From NCBI RefSeq assembly GCF_002902985.1, contig NZ_CP026167.1, positions 1,426,001-1,490,000 of the forward strand: a stretch of DNA of 64,000 nt, read 5' to 3'. The notes beneath the pieces were generated by a model that worked only from the letters and a program-made list of their open reading frames with translations, was not told where the DNA came from and did no database searches. A program made the translations under genes and the position numbers. Each line of letters opens with the position of its first letter. The first letter of the stretch is position 1. Positions 46,100 to 53,709 of the stretch are shown one piece after another. The DNA is from Leclercia sp. LSNIH1. GTDB lineage: Bacteria; Pseudomonadota; Gammaproteobacteria; Enterobacterales; Enterobacteriaceae.

Positions 46100-47234
46100 A
46101 TTCTCCCCTTGCCGCCGTGCGGCTCTGAATCTTTCAAGGGATGTATTTTTGATCAAAAACAGTAACATGGAAAGTGCTTTAATTTAATAATCGCACGAAA
46201 TGATCAAAAAATGGGCGCAGGTTGTACACAAGGAATGTTCATGCAAACACCTACCCGCCCGCCGGGGAGAATCACCAATATGAGGTCATGCCGTAAGCTG
46301 GCTGGGAAATATCACGCCCCCTCGCGGGGCGCTGGTCAAAGTGGCCCGTCTTTTGTGTGTCTCGTTCACGAAAATATCCCTGCACACCAACAGATCTGCT
46401 TGACGTACACTCACACCCCACGGAAAAAGTCAACAGTCTTTCGCAAATATCTTACTGGTCAGGTTATCGAGTCCCGCCCGAGTCCCGAGCACCAGATCAG
46501 AGAAGTGAATAAACCTTGCCTGATCCTGCATAAACGATGCATATAAAGGCTGTCTGATGATGTGAGCAGGCTCATCTACGTATTATCAACCACTTGGAGA
46601 GTGGAGACTGTTAGTCTTCACTTTCACGGCTTCGCTTTTCCCTCTGCCCTACGGGCCAGGTTTCCCCACCAACAAGAGGCCAGGCGCTGGCGATATGGCC
46701 CGACCTCCGGCCCTGGTCGTTGTCTTATCCCACAACAGTTCCGGCCTCAACCCTTCCACCATCCGGCAACCCTTACCACGCTTCACCAGAAACCCTTAGC
46801 GGCGTTTGCCGCCGCGATCTGAATCTTGATTACCACAATCACAGCGCCCTCCAGAGCGCGTCCCATGTGCCTGAAAATCGGGCTGAAAAGCGAGGCGATT
46901 CTCAACTTCTCTGGTTTTTGGTGAAGGAATTTTTTTTCAGTGAAATGGGGGTGTCGTGAGGTGAATCTGGTTTAGCACCGCGATGAACAGGCAAGCCACG
47001 ATATCGGCAGACAGAATTGACGAAGCCGCAATTGGAGCGGCGCTCAGACCTGATCGTTATGTTTTCCACACTATCGCGGAGGTCGTGACTTGACCACTAC
47101 CACGAGCGGAAATTGTCTCAGACTGACCCGGACTGGTCGAATTAGCGCGTATTTAACGGGGATTTATCTGCATTTATTTTGAGAAAAGATGCGCCAGCGC
47201 CGGAGGCATGGGTAGGAGATTTTCACTGGGAAGG
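46100..47234. other. Non-coding region upstream of the recombinase
   Basis: About 1.1 kb without a gene having a good start. It includes the TTTTTGATCAAAAA palindrome (46146-46159), a second GATCAAAAAA nearby (46202), and a CGAGTCCCG direct repeat near 46470. Open frames here are short, proline- or arginine-rich and look like shadows. It leads into the iteron cluster, so it may form part of a replication origin or resolution site. Confidence 0.45.
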
Positions 47235-47326
47235 GGTATACCTGTTATAACAGGTGGTCTGGGTATACCAGTTATAACAGAAGGGGGTATACCTGTTATA
47301 ACAGAAAGGGGTATACCAGTTATAAC
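47235..47326 (+). repeat. Four iterons, candidate replication origin or operator
   Basis: Four copies of GGTATACCWGTTATAAC(AG) start at 47235, 47262, 47286 and 47310 (spacing 27, 24 and 24 bp). They alternate CCTG and CCAG forms. Each joins two palindromes, GTATAC and (C)TGTTATAACA(G). This regular helical-phase spacing is typical of iterons bound by a replication initiator or of a multi-site operator. The region from 47327 to 47845 has no confident gene and is rich in palindromes such as GAACGCGTTC near 47805. Confidence 0.8.
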
Positions 47327-47845
47327 CAGTAACAACTAAATCTGTAAACTAAACCCGTTAACTAAATCAACACCTTTAATAGATCATTAAAATCCTATGC
47401 GGTCTTCCCTGGCCGTGAAGACCTTACCGCAGGGCAAACGACCAACACCTTTTCGATTCCGGTTGTGACCTCCATCTCTTTCTTTCTGGTCTCTGTTCAG
47501 TCGCATACGCTCCGCGCTTCGCGATATGCATCGCCCATGCGGTGACTCGTTATCCTGTTCTGACCGAACAGGCTCGCCACCTTTTGGGCAGCAAGGGCGA
47601 CAGCCCGCGCAGTAATTTGGAAACACTGTCACGAAATCGTAGATTGAGAGTCTATGGGGCCGCGAGGGGGTGGGCCGGGGTGTGATAAGCAACATCCGTG
47701 CCAACTTCATCGTATCAACCCAACCGAGGCTTCACAGGAAGCCCGTAGAGCGCTTATAACGCATCAGGTAATAGGATAGTAGCCATAACGCCTTAGAATC
47801 GCTTAGAACGCGTTCTGGAGCGTTTTAGCGTTAATCAAAAAGATC

Positions 47846-47938
47846 TTGACATTGAAATCAGGATTGTGCCATAGTAAGATAACGAAATCATTGCATTCTT
47901 TAATTGCGCTTGCTATTTGTAAGTATTTCTGATACAAT
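47846..47938 (+). promoter_or_regulatory. Two sigma-70 promoters before the replication-like gene set
   Basis: TTGACA at 47846-47851 with CATAGT at 47870-47875 (18-bp spacer), and TTGCTA at 47910-47915 with TACAAT at 47933-47938 (17-bp spacer). The second would start a transcript about 95 bp upstream of the gene at 48040. An inverted repeat precedes the first. Confidence 0.6.
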
Positions 47939-48039
47939 GTTTTAACAAATTAAGGTGCGTCGCCGCCCGGTGATGACTCCTGACTAAATGGGTACAGAAT
48001 GACCCTCCGGTAATAATTTCAATCCTACGGAGGAACCCA

Positions 48040-48477
48040 ATGAACAAACCTAAATCCCAACGCATCACCCCTGCCACCATGACAGGCGAGCAGATCGCAG
48101 ACGCCATCATGTACGGCACGTACACCAAAACCGCACTATGGTCGTTCATTAGCCGTAATGGTGGTGCAGACGCCGCACATGCAAAGCATCCGCAACTGGC
48201 TGTTGCACTTCATATCCTGAAACAGGAACGAAAGAAGGCAAAGAGCGCCCGAGCGGTCAAGGCGATCCTGAAACCGTTATCCCGCCAGTTCGCTGACGGT
48301 CAATCGATGACTGAGATACTGGCCCCGGTGCTCCAGAGCTATCGCCGTCTGTACCGTGAGAAATTCAATCTGGATATGACGCCCGAACAGGTGATCATGT
48401 TCCTGGTTGCCACCCACGGTGTGGAGACTCTGGAAAACTACGGTTATAGCGCTGTTGCCGGGAAGTCGCCAGCCTGA
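48040..48477 (+). CDS. Unknown protein, 145 residues, first gene of the replication-like cluster
   Basis: Starts MNKPKSQRITPATMTGEQIA after ACGGAGGAACCCA. It is basic and helical (HILKQERKKAKSARAVKAIL) with a second helical half (YREKFNLDMTPEQVIMFLVA). It could bind nucleic acid and act in regulation or replication. No family recognised. A repeat-rich gap of 145 bp follows, with ATCAAAT in three spaced copies (48502-48595). Confidence 0.6.
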   Translation: MNKPKSQRITPATMTGEQIADAIMYGTYTKTALWSFISRNGGADAAHAKHPQLAVALHILKQERKKAKSARAVKAILKPLSRQFADGQSMTEILAPVLQSYRRLYREKFNLDMTPEQVIMFLVATHGVETLENYGYSAVAGKSPA

Positions 48478-48623
48478 TCGCAGCGGCGCAACGCCGAGCC
48501 AATCAAATCGCCTCAAGAAATGGCAGACCAAATCAAATGCAGGCCATCAAGGCCGCCGAATCCTGATCGCAATCCGCGATAGCAGGATCAAATCCGCATG
48601 TCTGACAACAGGAGACTTGAACC

Positions 48624-48812
48624 ATGAATATCTCATTCCCGGATGAGACGTACCGAACGTTACTCACGGAAGCAAATCGCCGCGATATGCCGATGGCGAG
48701 ATTGTGTAGTGAATTGCTGCAAACAGCTGCAAAAATCATTGATAAAACGAAAGCAGACAACCAAACAGAAAACCAGCGAGGAAATGATGGACGTAACGAA
48801 TACAGAAAATAA
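48624..48812 (+). CDS. Small ribbon-helix-helix-like DNA-binding protein
   Basis: The 62-residue protein starts MNISFPDETYRTLLTEANRR after ACAGGAGACTTGAACC. The NISFPDETYRTLL strand-helix and following helix match the ribbon-helix-helix fold of CopG/Arc-like regulators. It overlaps the next gene by 26 bp, so it is likely a regulator or copy-control factor of the Rep-like protein, as CopG-type proteins are on plasmids. Confidence 0.7.
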   Translation: MNISFPDETYRTLLTEANRRDMPMARLCSELLQTAAKIIDKTKADNQTENQRGNDGRNEYRK

Positions 48813-49824
48813 AGAAATTTTTGACCAGTCTGCCACACGGTTAAAAGGGATCAAAAACCTGATGACACCTTCCGGGGATGTAATGCGTGTTACTGATACC
48901 GACCTAAAGTGGTTCAACCATTTTTACACCTTCGAGGTGCAGGGTAAGAAATGTTATCAGAGTATCCCCACCATCGCGAAAGTGATGGGGCGGGCCAGGT
49001 CAGGAGCACAGGAGAGGATCGACAAACTGGAGTCGCTGGGCCTATTGACGGTAGGTAAGGAGACTTTTAAGGATGGCTGGCGCAATACGTACACCTGTAC
49101 GCCAATTGATGTCATCGTTTCTCGCATGACTGATGCGAAAGTTACACCTCAAGACAAGAAGCTGAAAAAGTCTCAGCTTGACTCTCTGCTTAGAAAATCC
49201 GAGGCAGTAGATGCCCTGGCTATCAATCATGGGATAAAGGAAATGGCGAAAGCTATCGGAGACCTGGATCTCTCAGATTCGGAAGTGATGCAATTCGCTT
49301 TTCAGATTACAGCAGAGAAATTAGCCGTGCTGGGCTGGAATATCGAAACAACCGCTAAGGAAGATGGCAAATCCGATGAGAAGGTTAAACCACAGGCAGA
49401 ACAGGCAGCAAAACAGGCAGCACCCGCTGCTACACCATCAACTGATGCGACCGCAGGCCAGCACTCTGATCAAAGTGCTAACATGGCCTCTGAGTCTGCC
49501 ACGTCTACTGCTGGACAGCGCTATAGCGTGGAATCTGACAATAACCGTAGCAGCGATGATCTCACCAATGGTGGTCATGAGATGAGCCAGGATGAGCAGG
49601 ACGATGATCCACCGTTTCAACCTAATAAACCAGAGTCAGATGATGCCCCCTGGCAGGGCATGGCCTTTGAGAGTGACGGGCGTTTAACCGAAGCTGCCTA
49701 TAAATGGGCGCTCACTGCTGGCGCGACTGGCTGGCGTCATGCCTGCCGTTTAGTGTGGGAAAAGGTCGGCGTGATACCGCCAGATGAAATTAACGAGGAT
49801 CGCAAGCCTAAATTTTTAATGTGA
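48787..49824 (+). CDS. Winged-helix protein, candidate replication initiator
   Basis: The 345-residue protein starts MDVTNTENKEIFDQSATRLK at 48787 (48784 also possible) after GCGAGGAAATG. Residues 35-90 contain a winged helix (YQSIPTIAKVMGRARSGAQE then RIDKLESLGLLTVGKE) seen in phage and plasmid replication initiators and regulators. A low-complexity Ala/Gln/Ser/Asp linker spans about 200-290, and DDPPFQPNKPESDDAPWQG leads to a conserved-looking C-terminal helix pair. It lies about 1.5 kb downstream of the iterons, which it may bind. Confidence 0.65.
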   Translation: MDVTNTENKEIFDQSATRLKGIKNLMTPSGDVMRVTDTDLKWFNHFYTFEVQGKKCYQSIPTIAKVMGRARSGAQERIDKLESLGLLTVGKETFKDGWRNTYTCTPIDVIVSRMTDAKVTPQDKKLKKSQLDSLLRKSEAVDALAINHGIKEMAKAIGDLDLSDSEVMQFAFQITAEKLAVLGWNIETTAKEDGKSDEKVKPQAEQAAKQAAPAATPSTDATAGQHSDQSANMASESATSTAGQRYSVESDNNRSSDDLTNGGHEMSQDEQDDDPPFQPNKPESDDAPWQGMAFESDGRLTEAAYKWALTAGATGWRHACRLVWEKVGVIPPDEINEDRKPKFLM

Positions 49825-49830
49825 GGAATA

Positions 49831-50415
49831 ATGATTGAGAAACGCAAGGCGCTGACCGCCAACCAGAACGACCCAGAACAAAAAACAGATTTACCAGAAG
49901 ATCTTCCAGACCTACCCGAACTCCCAGATCCATTACCCGGCCCAGAATTACCTGACCTCACCCGCCTATATAAACGGCGTTGCCGTGATGGCGACGTTAT
50001 GCAGAAGTGCAAGCACATGTTGATCGCGGGATATTCTCCAGGACGCGTGGCATTGCTGCTGAGGCTACCGCTGGAAAAGGTTAAAGAACTCCACCAGGCG
50101 AGTTACAACCCGGTATGTAGGCGCTTTGCGAATCCGAACAACGAGAGATTAATTCCCACTATGTGGAGCGAAGGCGCAATGCTCGCGGAGGTCTGCCAAG
50201 CGCTGGGATTGCCCCTTTTCACTGTGGTAATGTCCCTCCGGCAGAATGGCGTTACCGAGGCCGCAATGGCCCCACGAATGCCAGATTACAATGATCCGCT
50301 ATGCGTGGAATACCGCCGTGTTGTGGCCCGAAAAGCTGCGAGCAAATCGCGGCCTATTCAGATAAATCCTGTTCGACGCATACGTAAATCCGCAGGGAAA
50401 ACTGCGACAGCCTGA
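49831..50415 (+). CDS. Proline-rich helix-turn-helix protein, unknown
   Basis: The 194-residue protein starts MIEKRKALTANQNDPEQKTD at 49831, 6 bp after the previous stop. Residues 20-46 form a proline-rich DLPELPDPLPGPELP repeat. Two HTH-like segments follow, MLIAGYSPGRVALLLRLPLE and EGAMLAEVCQALGLPLFTVV. The C-terminus is basic (KAASKSRPIQINPVRRIRKS). HTH plus a basic tail could suit a small terminase-like or regulatory protein; no homology is recognised, so the role stays open. Confidence 0.6.
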   Translation: MIEKRKALTANQNDPEQKTDLPEDLPDLPELPDPLPGPELPDLTRLYKRRCRDGDVMQKCKHMLIAGYSPGRVALLLRLPLEKVKELHQASYNPVCRRFANPNNERLIPTMWSEGAMLAEVCQALGLPLFTVVMSLRQNGVTEAAMAPRMPDYNDPLCVEYRRVVARKAASKSRPIQINPVRRIRKSAGKTATA

Positions 50416-50521
50416 CATAATCTCTTTGAATATAATAGACATTTTACCTTACCTGACCATCATCTGGCGTATCGCTGCGCCCGTGACGGGCTGGTTATCC
50501 TATTAAGGAATAAAAACAAAA

Positions 50522-50890
50522 ATGAAAAACTTGCTTAAAACCGTTCGCGATTCCATAGCCGCAGCCATGAACGGGCGCACCATCGAACAGATGGAAACCG
50601 AACAGCGGCAGGACGCTGTAAAAAACGCCGTGGATGACTATTTAATCCGCCATCCCGATTGGCAACCATCAACGAAGCCAGCGCCGAAAGCTGCGCCAGT
50701 GACTAACACCAAGCAGAAAACCGCGAAGATCAAAAAGGCGCTTGGTGCTGGGGCAGGTGGCTTCCAGGCCCACGAGATTGATCCGGAAATGCTCCGTCTG
50801 GCGCGGGATAAATGCCGCCAGGTGGTCGCCTCAGACCCTGAACGCTATTCGCACATCATCGGATCCACACCGCTTAAAAGAATTGAGTGA
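50522..50890 (+). CDS. Small Ala/Lys-rich protein, possible capsid assembly factor
   Basis: The 122-residue protein starts MKNLLKTVRDSIAAAMNGRT after TTAAGGAATAAAAACAAAA. An N-terminal helix is followed by a Pro/Ala/Lys linker (ATTKPAPKAAPVTN-type) and a C-terminal helix DPEMLRLARDKCRQVVASDP. It is the last gene before the decoration and capsid genes; in lambda that place is held by scaffold. The analogy is positional only. A -10-like TATAAT occurs at 50431-50436 upstream. Confidence 0.55.
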   Translation: MKNLLKTVRDSIAAAMNGRTIEQMETEQRQDAVKNAVDDYLIRHPDWQPSTKPAPKAAPVTNTKQKTAKIKKALGAGAGGFQAHEIDPEMLRLARDKCRQVVASDPERYSHIIGSTPLKRIE

Positions 50891-50947
50891 TTCAAGGCAG
50901 AATTGCCGATACAGGATGAGTTACCGACTGAATTTACGTGAAATTTG

Positions 50948-50976
50948 TTGATAATGATTATCATTCGTGGTAAAAT
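50948..50976 (+). promoter_or_regulatory. Fur box overlapping a sigma-70 promoter
   Basis: TGATAATGATTATCA at 50949-50963 is an exact 7-1-7 Fur consensus. It is overlapped by a -35 TTGATA (50948-50953) with TAAAAT at 50971-50976 after a 17-bp spacer. Iron-loaded Fur bound here would occlude RNA polymerase. The transcript would start near 50983 and run toward the capsid genes. Confidence 0.85.
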
Positions 50977-50982
50977 ACTAAC

Positions 50983-51402
50983 ATAGGGTGATTAATGGAT
51001 TCGAAAGAGTCTACTGCGAACTACAGCCAATTGAACGTAATTTAATCTCCTCTCAGGCGCTGACTCCTTGATACCTTGCACGGGCCATCTCTGCTTCCAG
51101 CGCCGCTTATTCCCCTGCCGTGGTATTAGCCTTCCGCGATGGGGTTTGCCAGCGGTCTAACAACCGCAATAAGTCCCGGCTCTCCTCCGGGCCATCTTGC
51201 CATGATGATAACTGGCACGAGCGCACGGCGTAGGGATTCAGAGGTCTCCCGCCGTTGTCGCTCCCTTATTCCAGCCCGGTAAAGCCGGGTTAGCAGAGCT
51301 AACGCCCGTAGAGGGCGCTGCACATTCCCGTCTCTCAGAAAAATAACGATAAAGATCCTCGTTGCTCCTCAGGGGCGGTCTCTCCCACCGCCTGATTTTT
51401 TC
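50983..51402 (+). ncRNA. Candidate iron-regulated leader or small RNA
   Basis: From the predicted start near 50983 to the terminator at 51370-51402 no ORF of normal size begins; only a 16-codon frame (MDSKESTANYSQLNVI, 50995-51045) directly follows. The segment has several stem-loops, including the three-hairpin train at 51275-51317. It could be a stand-alone Fur-controlled RNA or the regulated leader of the capsid transcript. Existence of the RNA is inferred from promoter and terminator only. Confidence 0.4.
51275..51317 (+). repeat. Three abutting small hairpins upstream of the capsid genes
   Basis: CCCGG/CCGGG (loop TAAAG), GTTAGC/GCTAAC (loop AGA) and CGCCC/GGGCG (loop GTAGA) follow one another, each sharing a base with the next. 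A matching train occurs after the capsid gene at 53030-53073. Confidence 0.7.
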
Positions 51403-51450
51403 TGAATGACAACTCAATAAAAGAAGGTCGCCACCGTGCGACCTCTTTTG
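51370..51450 (+). terminator. Tandem intrinsic terminators before the decoration gene
   Basis: GGCGGT/ACCGCC with an outer CA/TG pair is followed by TTTTTT (51370-51402). AGGTCGC/GCGACCT with loop CACCGT is followed by TTTT (51425-51449). Both lie between the Fur-box promoter and the decoration gene, so reaching the capsid genes needs antitermination or another promoter. Confidence 0.7.
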
Positions 51451-51536
51451 TACTCGCACGCCGTCAATTCTGACGATACGGCCCGAAAGGCCAAAGCCTA
51501 CAGGCCAGCAAACAACAACTTTATGGAGTGACTTTT

Positions 51537-51881
51537 ATGAAAATGGGCGAATCCCAACGCACCTTTAATGATGTCGTGACCTATCAGGCCGACGCTAATT
51601 TTGCAGTGAAAACAATCAACATCCCAAACCTGGCTGTCGAAGTGCAGCCCGGTTCGGTTATTAAGGCCGATGGCACTGCATTTACCTCCGGCAATGATGC
51701 GTTACTGGTTCTGAGTCATCACCGTGCTGGTACAGATGCAAACATTATCGTTGCTGACCGTGGCGTCTACATCCGCCCGGAAACCGTCATCGCCGTTATG
51801 GGCGCGACTGTAGGCACTGCTGCAATTGCTGCTCTGACTGCATCCGGCAACATCCGCGTAGCTCAGGCTGACGCTCAATAA
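51537..51881 (+). CDS. Phage head decoration protein (lambda gpD-like)
   Basis: The 114-residue protein starts MKMGESQRTFNDVVTYQADA at 51537 (TATGGAGTGACTTTT upstream); a GTG at 51528 is also in frame. It is beta-rich with VEVQPGSVIKADGTAF, VLSHHRAGTDANIIVADRGV and YIRPETVIAVMG, the pattern of gpD-type capsid-stabilising proteins that sit on three-fold axes. It directly precedes the major capsid gene (24 bp), as D precedes E in lambda. Confidence 0.75.
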   Translation: MKMGESQRTFNDVVTYQADANFAVKTINIPNLAVEVQPGSVIKADGTAFTSGNDALLVLSHHRAGTDANIIVADRGVYIRPETVIAVMGATVGTAAIAALTASGNIRVAQADAQ

Positions 51882-51905
51882 TTTTACCGATAAGGACATC
51901 ACAAC

Positions 51906-52943
51906 ATGGCTCTAACAAAAGATTTTTCATACGTCGATTACAGTTCGACCTATGCGAACGTTCCGGCTCGCAACCGTATCTTAACCAACCTGAACATTTT
52001 CCAGCGTGACGTTACTGACCAGTTTAAAACCAGTCTGGACATTCTGAACGCTCAGGCTGACACCATCGCCCCGGCAGCGAATCGCTTTTCCAGCGAATGG
52101 GGAAGCACACCGAAGTCAAAAGCAGCTAACCATCTGATCGAGCTTCCTCTGTTCCCTACGCAGGATGTGATCACGGCGGCAGACGTCCAACCGTTTCGTA
52201 AAATCGGCTCTTCGCTACAGGCCAACGTCCTGGACGCTGTAACTGCTAAAAGCCTGGCTCACTATGAACGCTTCGCTGCGACTCGTGAACGCATGTTTGC
52301 TGAAAGCCTGTTCCGTCATCGCGTCACCGATATGGAATACACCGCAGATGGCCCGATCCTGGATTGGTCAGAGGAATTTGGCTATGACCAGAGCACCGGA
52401 ACCATCTACACGGGGGTTGCTGCTGATCCGTTAGAATCCCTGTCCGATGAGGTCAGCGCCATGAAGCGCCGCATGGGTGGCCTTGCTTCCCTGCTAAAAG
52501 GCATCTACCTGTTCGCGGGTTCCAACCTGTTCAAGAAGTTGCGCTTTAACCCATCGGTTCGCCAGCTTGTGCAGTATGGTGTGCTTGATCCTGATGGTCT
52601 GGTATTCAATAAAGAGATCAATCCGGCATTCAGCTATTACGTCCTGGATAACGTGACCGTAGTCGAGATGTCCGATACCGAATTCTACGGCATCGGTGCA
52701 GATCAGGGCTTCATGGTTCCGGTCTTCGAGAAGCCGTTAAGTGCTGATCAGGCATCACCATTTACCAACCTTGTCGGCCCAACGAGCCGCAACCTTGAGC
52801 TTGCCTTTGCTGACGTGGTGGACTTCCGCATCTATAGCAGCACCGATGCGTATAAGAACATTACGCTTTCCAGTGAGTTCAGCCTGTTGCCGATTTGCTA
52901 CCGCCCGGATCTGGTGACCGCCATCACCAACGATGCTTCGTAA
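51906..52943 (+). CDS. Major capsid protein, lambda gpE family
   Basis: The 345-residue protein (lambda gpE 341) starts MALTKDFSYVDYSSTYANVP after AAGGACATCACAAC. The family pattern is clear: LIELPLFPTQDVITAADVQP near residue 78, RKIGSSLQANVLDAVTAKSL, ILDWSEEFGYDQST at about 151-164, FNPSVRQLVQYGVLDPDGLV, and a C-terminal LLPICYRPDLVTAI. It forms HK97-fold capsid hexamers and pentamers. No protease, portal or terminase is encoded nearby. It could redirect or replace a helper phage's capsid, or build particles with helper packaging proteins. The gene looks intact and uses ordinary codons. Confidence 0.9.
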   Translation: MALTKDFSYVDYSSTYANVPARNRILTNLNIFQRDVTDQFKTSLDILNAQADTIAPAANRFSSEWGSTPKSKAANHLIELPLFPTQDVITAADVQPFRKIGSSLQANVLDAVTAKSLAHYERFAATRERMFAESLFRHRVTDMEYTADGPILDWSEEFGYDQSTGTIYTGVAADPLESLSDEVSAMKRRMGGLASLLKGIYLFAGSNLFKKLRFNPSVRQLVQYGVLDPDGLVFNKEINPAFSYYVLDNVTVVEMSDTEFYGIGADQGFMVPVFEKPLSADQASPFTNLVGPTSRNLELAFADVVDFRIYSSTDAYKNITLSSEFSLLPICYRPDLVTAITNDAS

Positions 52944-53029
52944 TCAGGCGAGGTAACAGCCCAACGGGATAAAACCCCAGGGGCTAACGGTTTTGGGGCG
53001 GCAATTGTCGCCCTCCGTCATTTTCCCAG

Positions 53030-53073
53030 CGTCGCAATGGCGACGTTAACGAAGTTAACCCGCGTCAAGCGGG
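53030..53073 (+). repeat. Three abutting small hairpins after the capsid gene
   Basis: CGTCGC/GCGACG (loop AATG), GTTAAC/GTTAAC (loop GAA) and CCCGC/GCGGG (loop GTCAA) are consecutive and share end bases, like the train at 51275-51317. The gap 52944-53095 also has a GGGCGGC/GTCGCCC pairing. Confidence 0.7.
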
Positions 53074-53095
53074 CTGCGCTTGGAGAGGTAAATAT

Positions 53096-53389
53096 ATGCA
53101 ATTGAAGATTCTGGGTGTGGGCAACGCGCCGTTGCTGTCTGTCAAGGTTAAGACGTTGGACGATGCAGAAGGGTTGCTAAACGTATCAGCACTCGCCAGG
53201 GCGTTGGCGGTAAAGCGCAGCACCTTCTTGTCGAAGATCGCCAGCGTGGGCCTGGAACAGGCCATCATTCATTACGCTGCCATCAAAAAGCAGAAGGACG
53301 TGCTCGCCACACTGTCAGAGAAAGACGCTGCTGCATTCCTCGCTTCCTGCAATGCTAATAGTGCAAGCGGCGAGGTATTTTCATTATAA
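53096..53389 (+). CDS. Small protein after the capsid gene, HTH-like
   Basis: The 97-residue protein starts MQLKILGVGNAPLLSVKVKT after TTGGAGAGGTAAAT. Residues 27-55 (LLNVSALARALAVKRSTFLS) look like a helix-turn-helix. The rest is helical (QAIIHYAAIKKQKDVLATLS). In lambda the gene after E is FI, but this one more resembles a small regulator. Family not recognised. Confidence 0.6.
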   Translation: MQLKILGVGNAPLLSVKVKTLDDAEGLLNVSALARALAVKRSTFLSKIASVGLEQAIIHYAAIKKQKDVLATLSEKDAAAFLASCNANSASGEVFSL

Positions 53390-53437
53390 GTCAATATCTT
53401 ATTTATTGGTTTCTGTAACTGTGGTTTAAAACAATTC

Positions 53438-53495
53438 TTGACGGATTGACGTAGATTGCGTAATCTGTGCTCATAAACAACTAAGTTGCAACTTA
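53438..53495 (+). promoter_or_regulatory. Promoter and operator of the GNAT pair
   Basis: TTGACG (53438-53443) and TAATCT (53461-53466), spacer 17 bp, are followed by a 14-bp perfect palindrome TAAGTTGCAACTTA (53482-53495). A palindrome just past the -10 suits autorepression, as in toxin-antitoxin operons. Confidence 0.65.
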
Positions 53496-53522
53496 CTCAT
53501 ATCCCAAAAGCAGGAGGTTAAA

Positions 53523-53681
53523 ATGGCTATTACAAGTAGTATGTTCGGTCGCACCATCCTGACTGGTAAAGACGCTGAGCAAATGCTCAAACAAATGAGT
53601 CAATCTAAGCCAAACGAGAACGCTAAACGCTCGTTACAGGATGCTCGTGCGTTACGTCAGAAAATGTCTAAACGCGGCTAA
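53523..53681 (+). CDS. 52-residue partner of the GNAT protein, candidate antitoxin
   Basis: The frame reads MAITSSMFGRTILTGKDAEQ and ends ARALRQKMSKRG, with a strong AGCAGGAGGTTAAA site. It is basic at the C-terminus and helical; it does not resemble the DUF1778 ribbon-helix-helix antitoxins known to pair with TacT/AtaT-like GNAT toxins. It is 28 bp upstream of the GNAT gene and behind a palindromic promoter, so an antitoxin or adaptor role is plausible but unproven. Confidence 0.6.
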   Translation: MAITSSMFGRTILTGKDAEQMLKQMSQSKPNENAKRSLQDARALRQKMSKRG

Positions 53682-53709
53682 TCACAATTAGGGCAGGTTG
53701 TTGAGTAAA

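Noticed and set aside
46562..46822. 86-codon frame MSRLIYVLSTTW onward
   Set aside because: No ribosome-binding site, arginine/proline/histidine-rich translation, and it lies in a region with many overlapping short frames.
47235..47326. CRISPR array
   Set aside because: The repeats are only 19 bp, the spacers are 5-8 bp and repeat sequence is part of the spacing; no cas genes. They fit iterons or operators.
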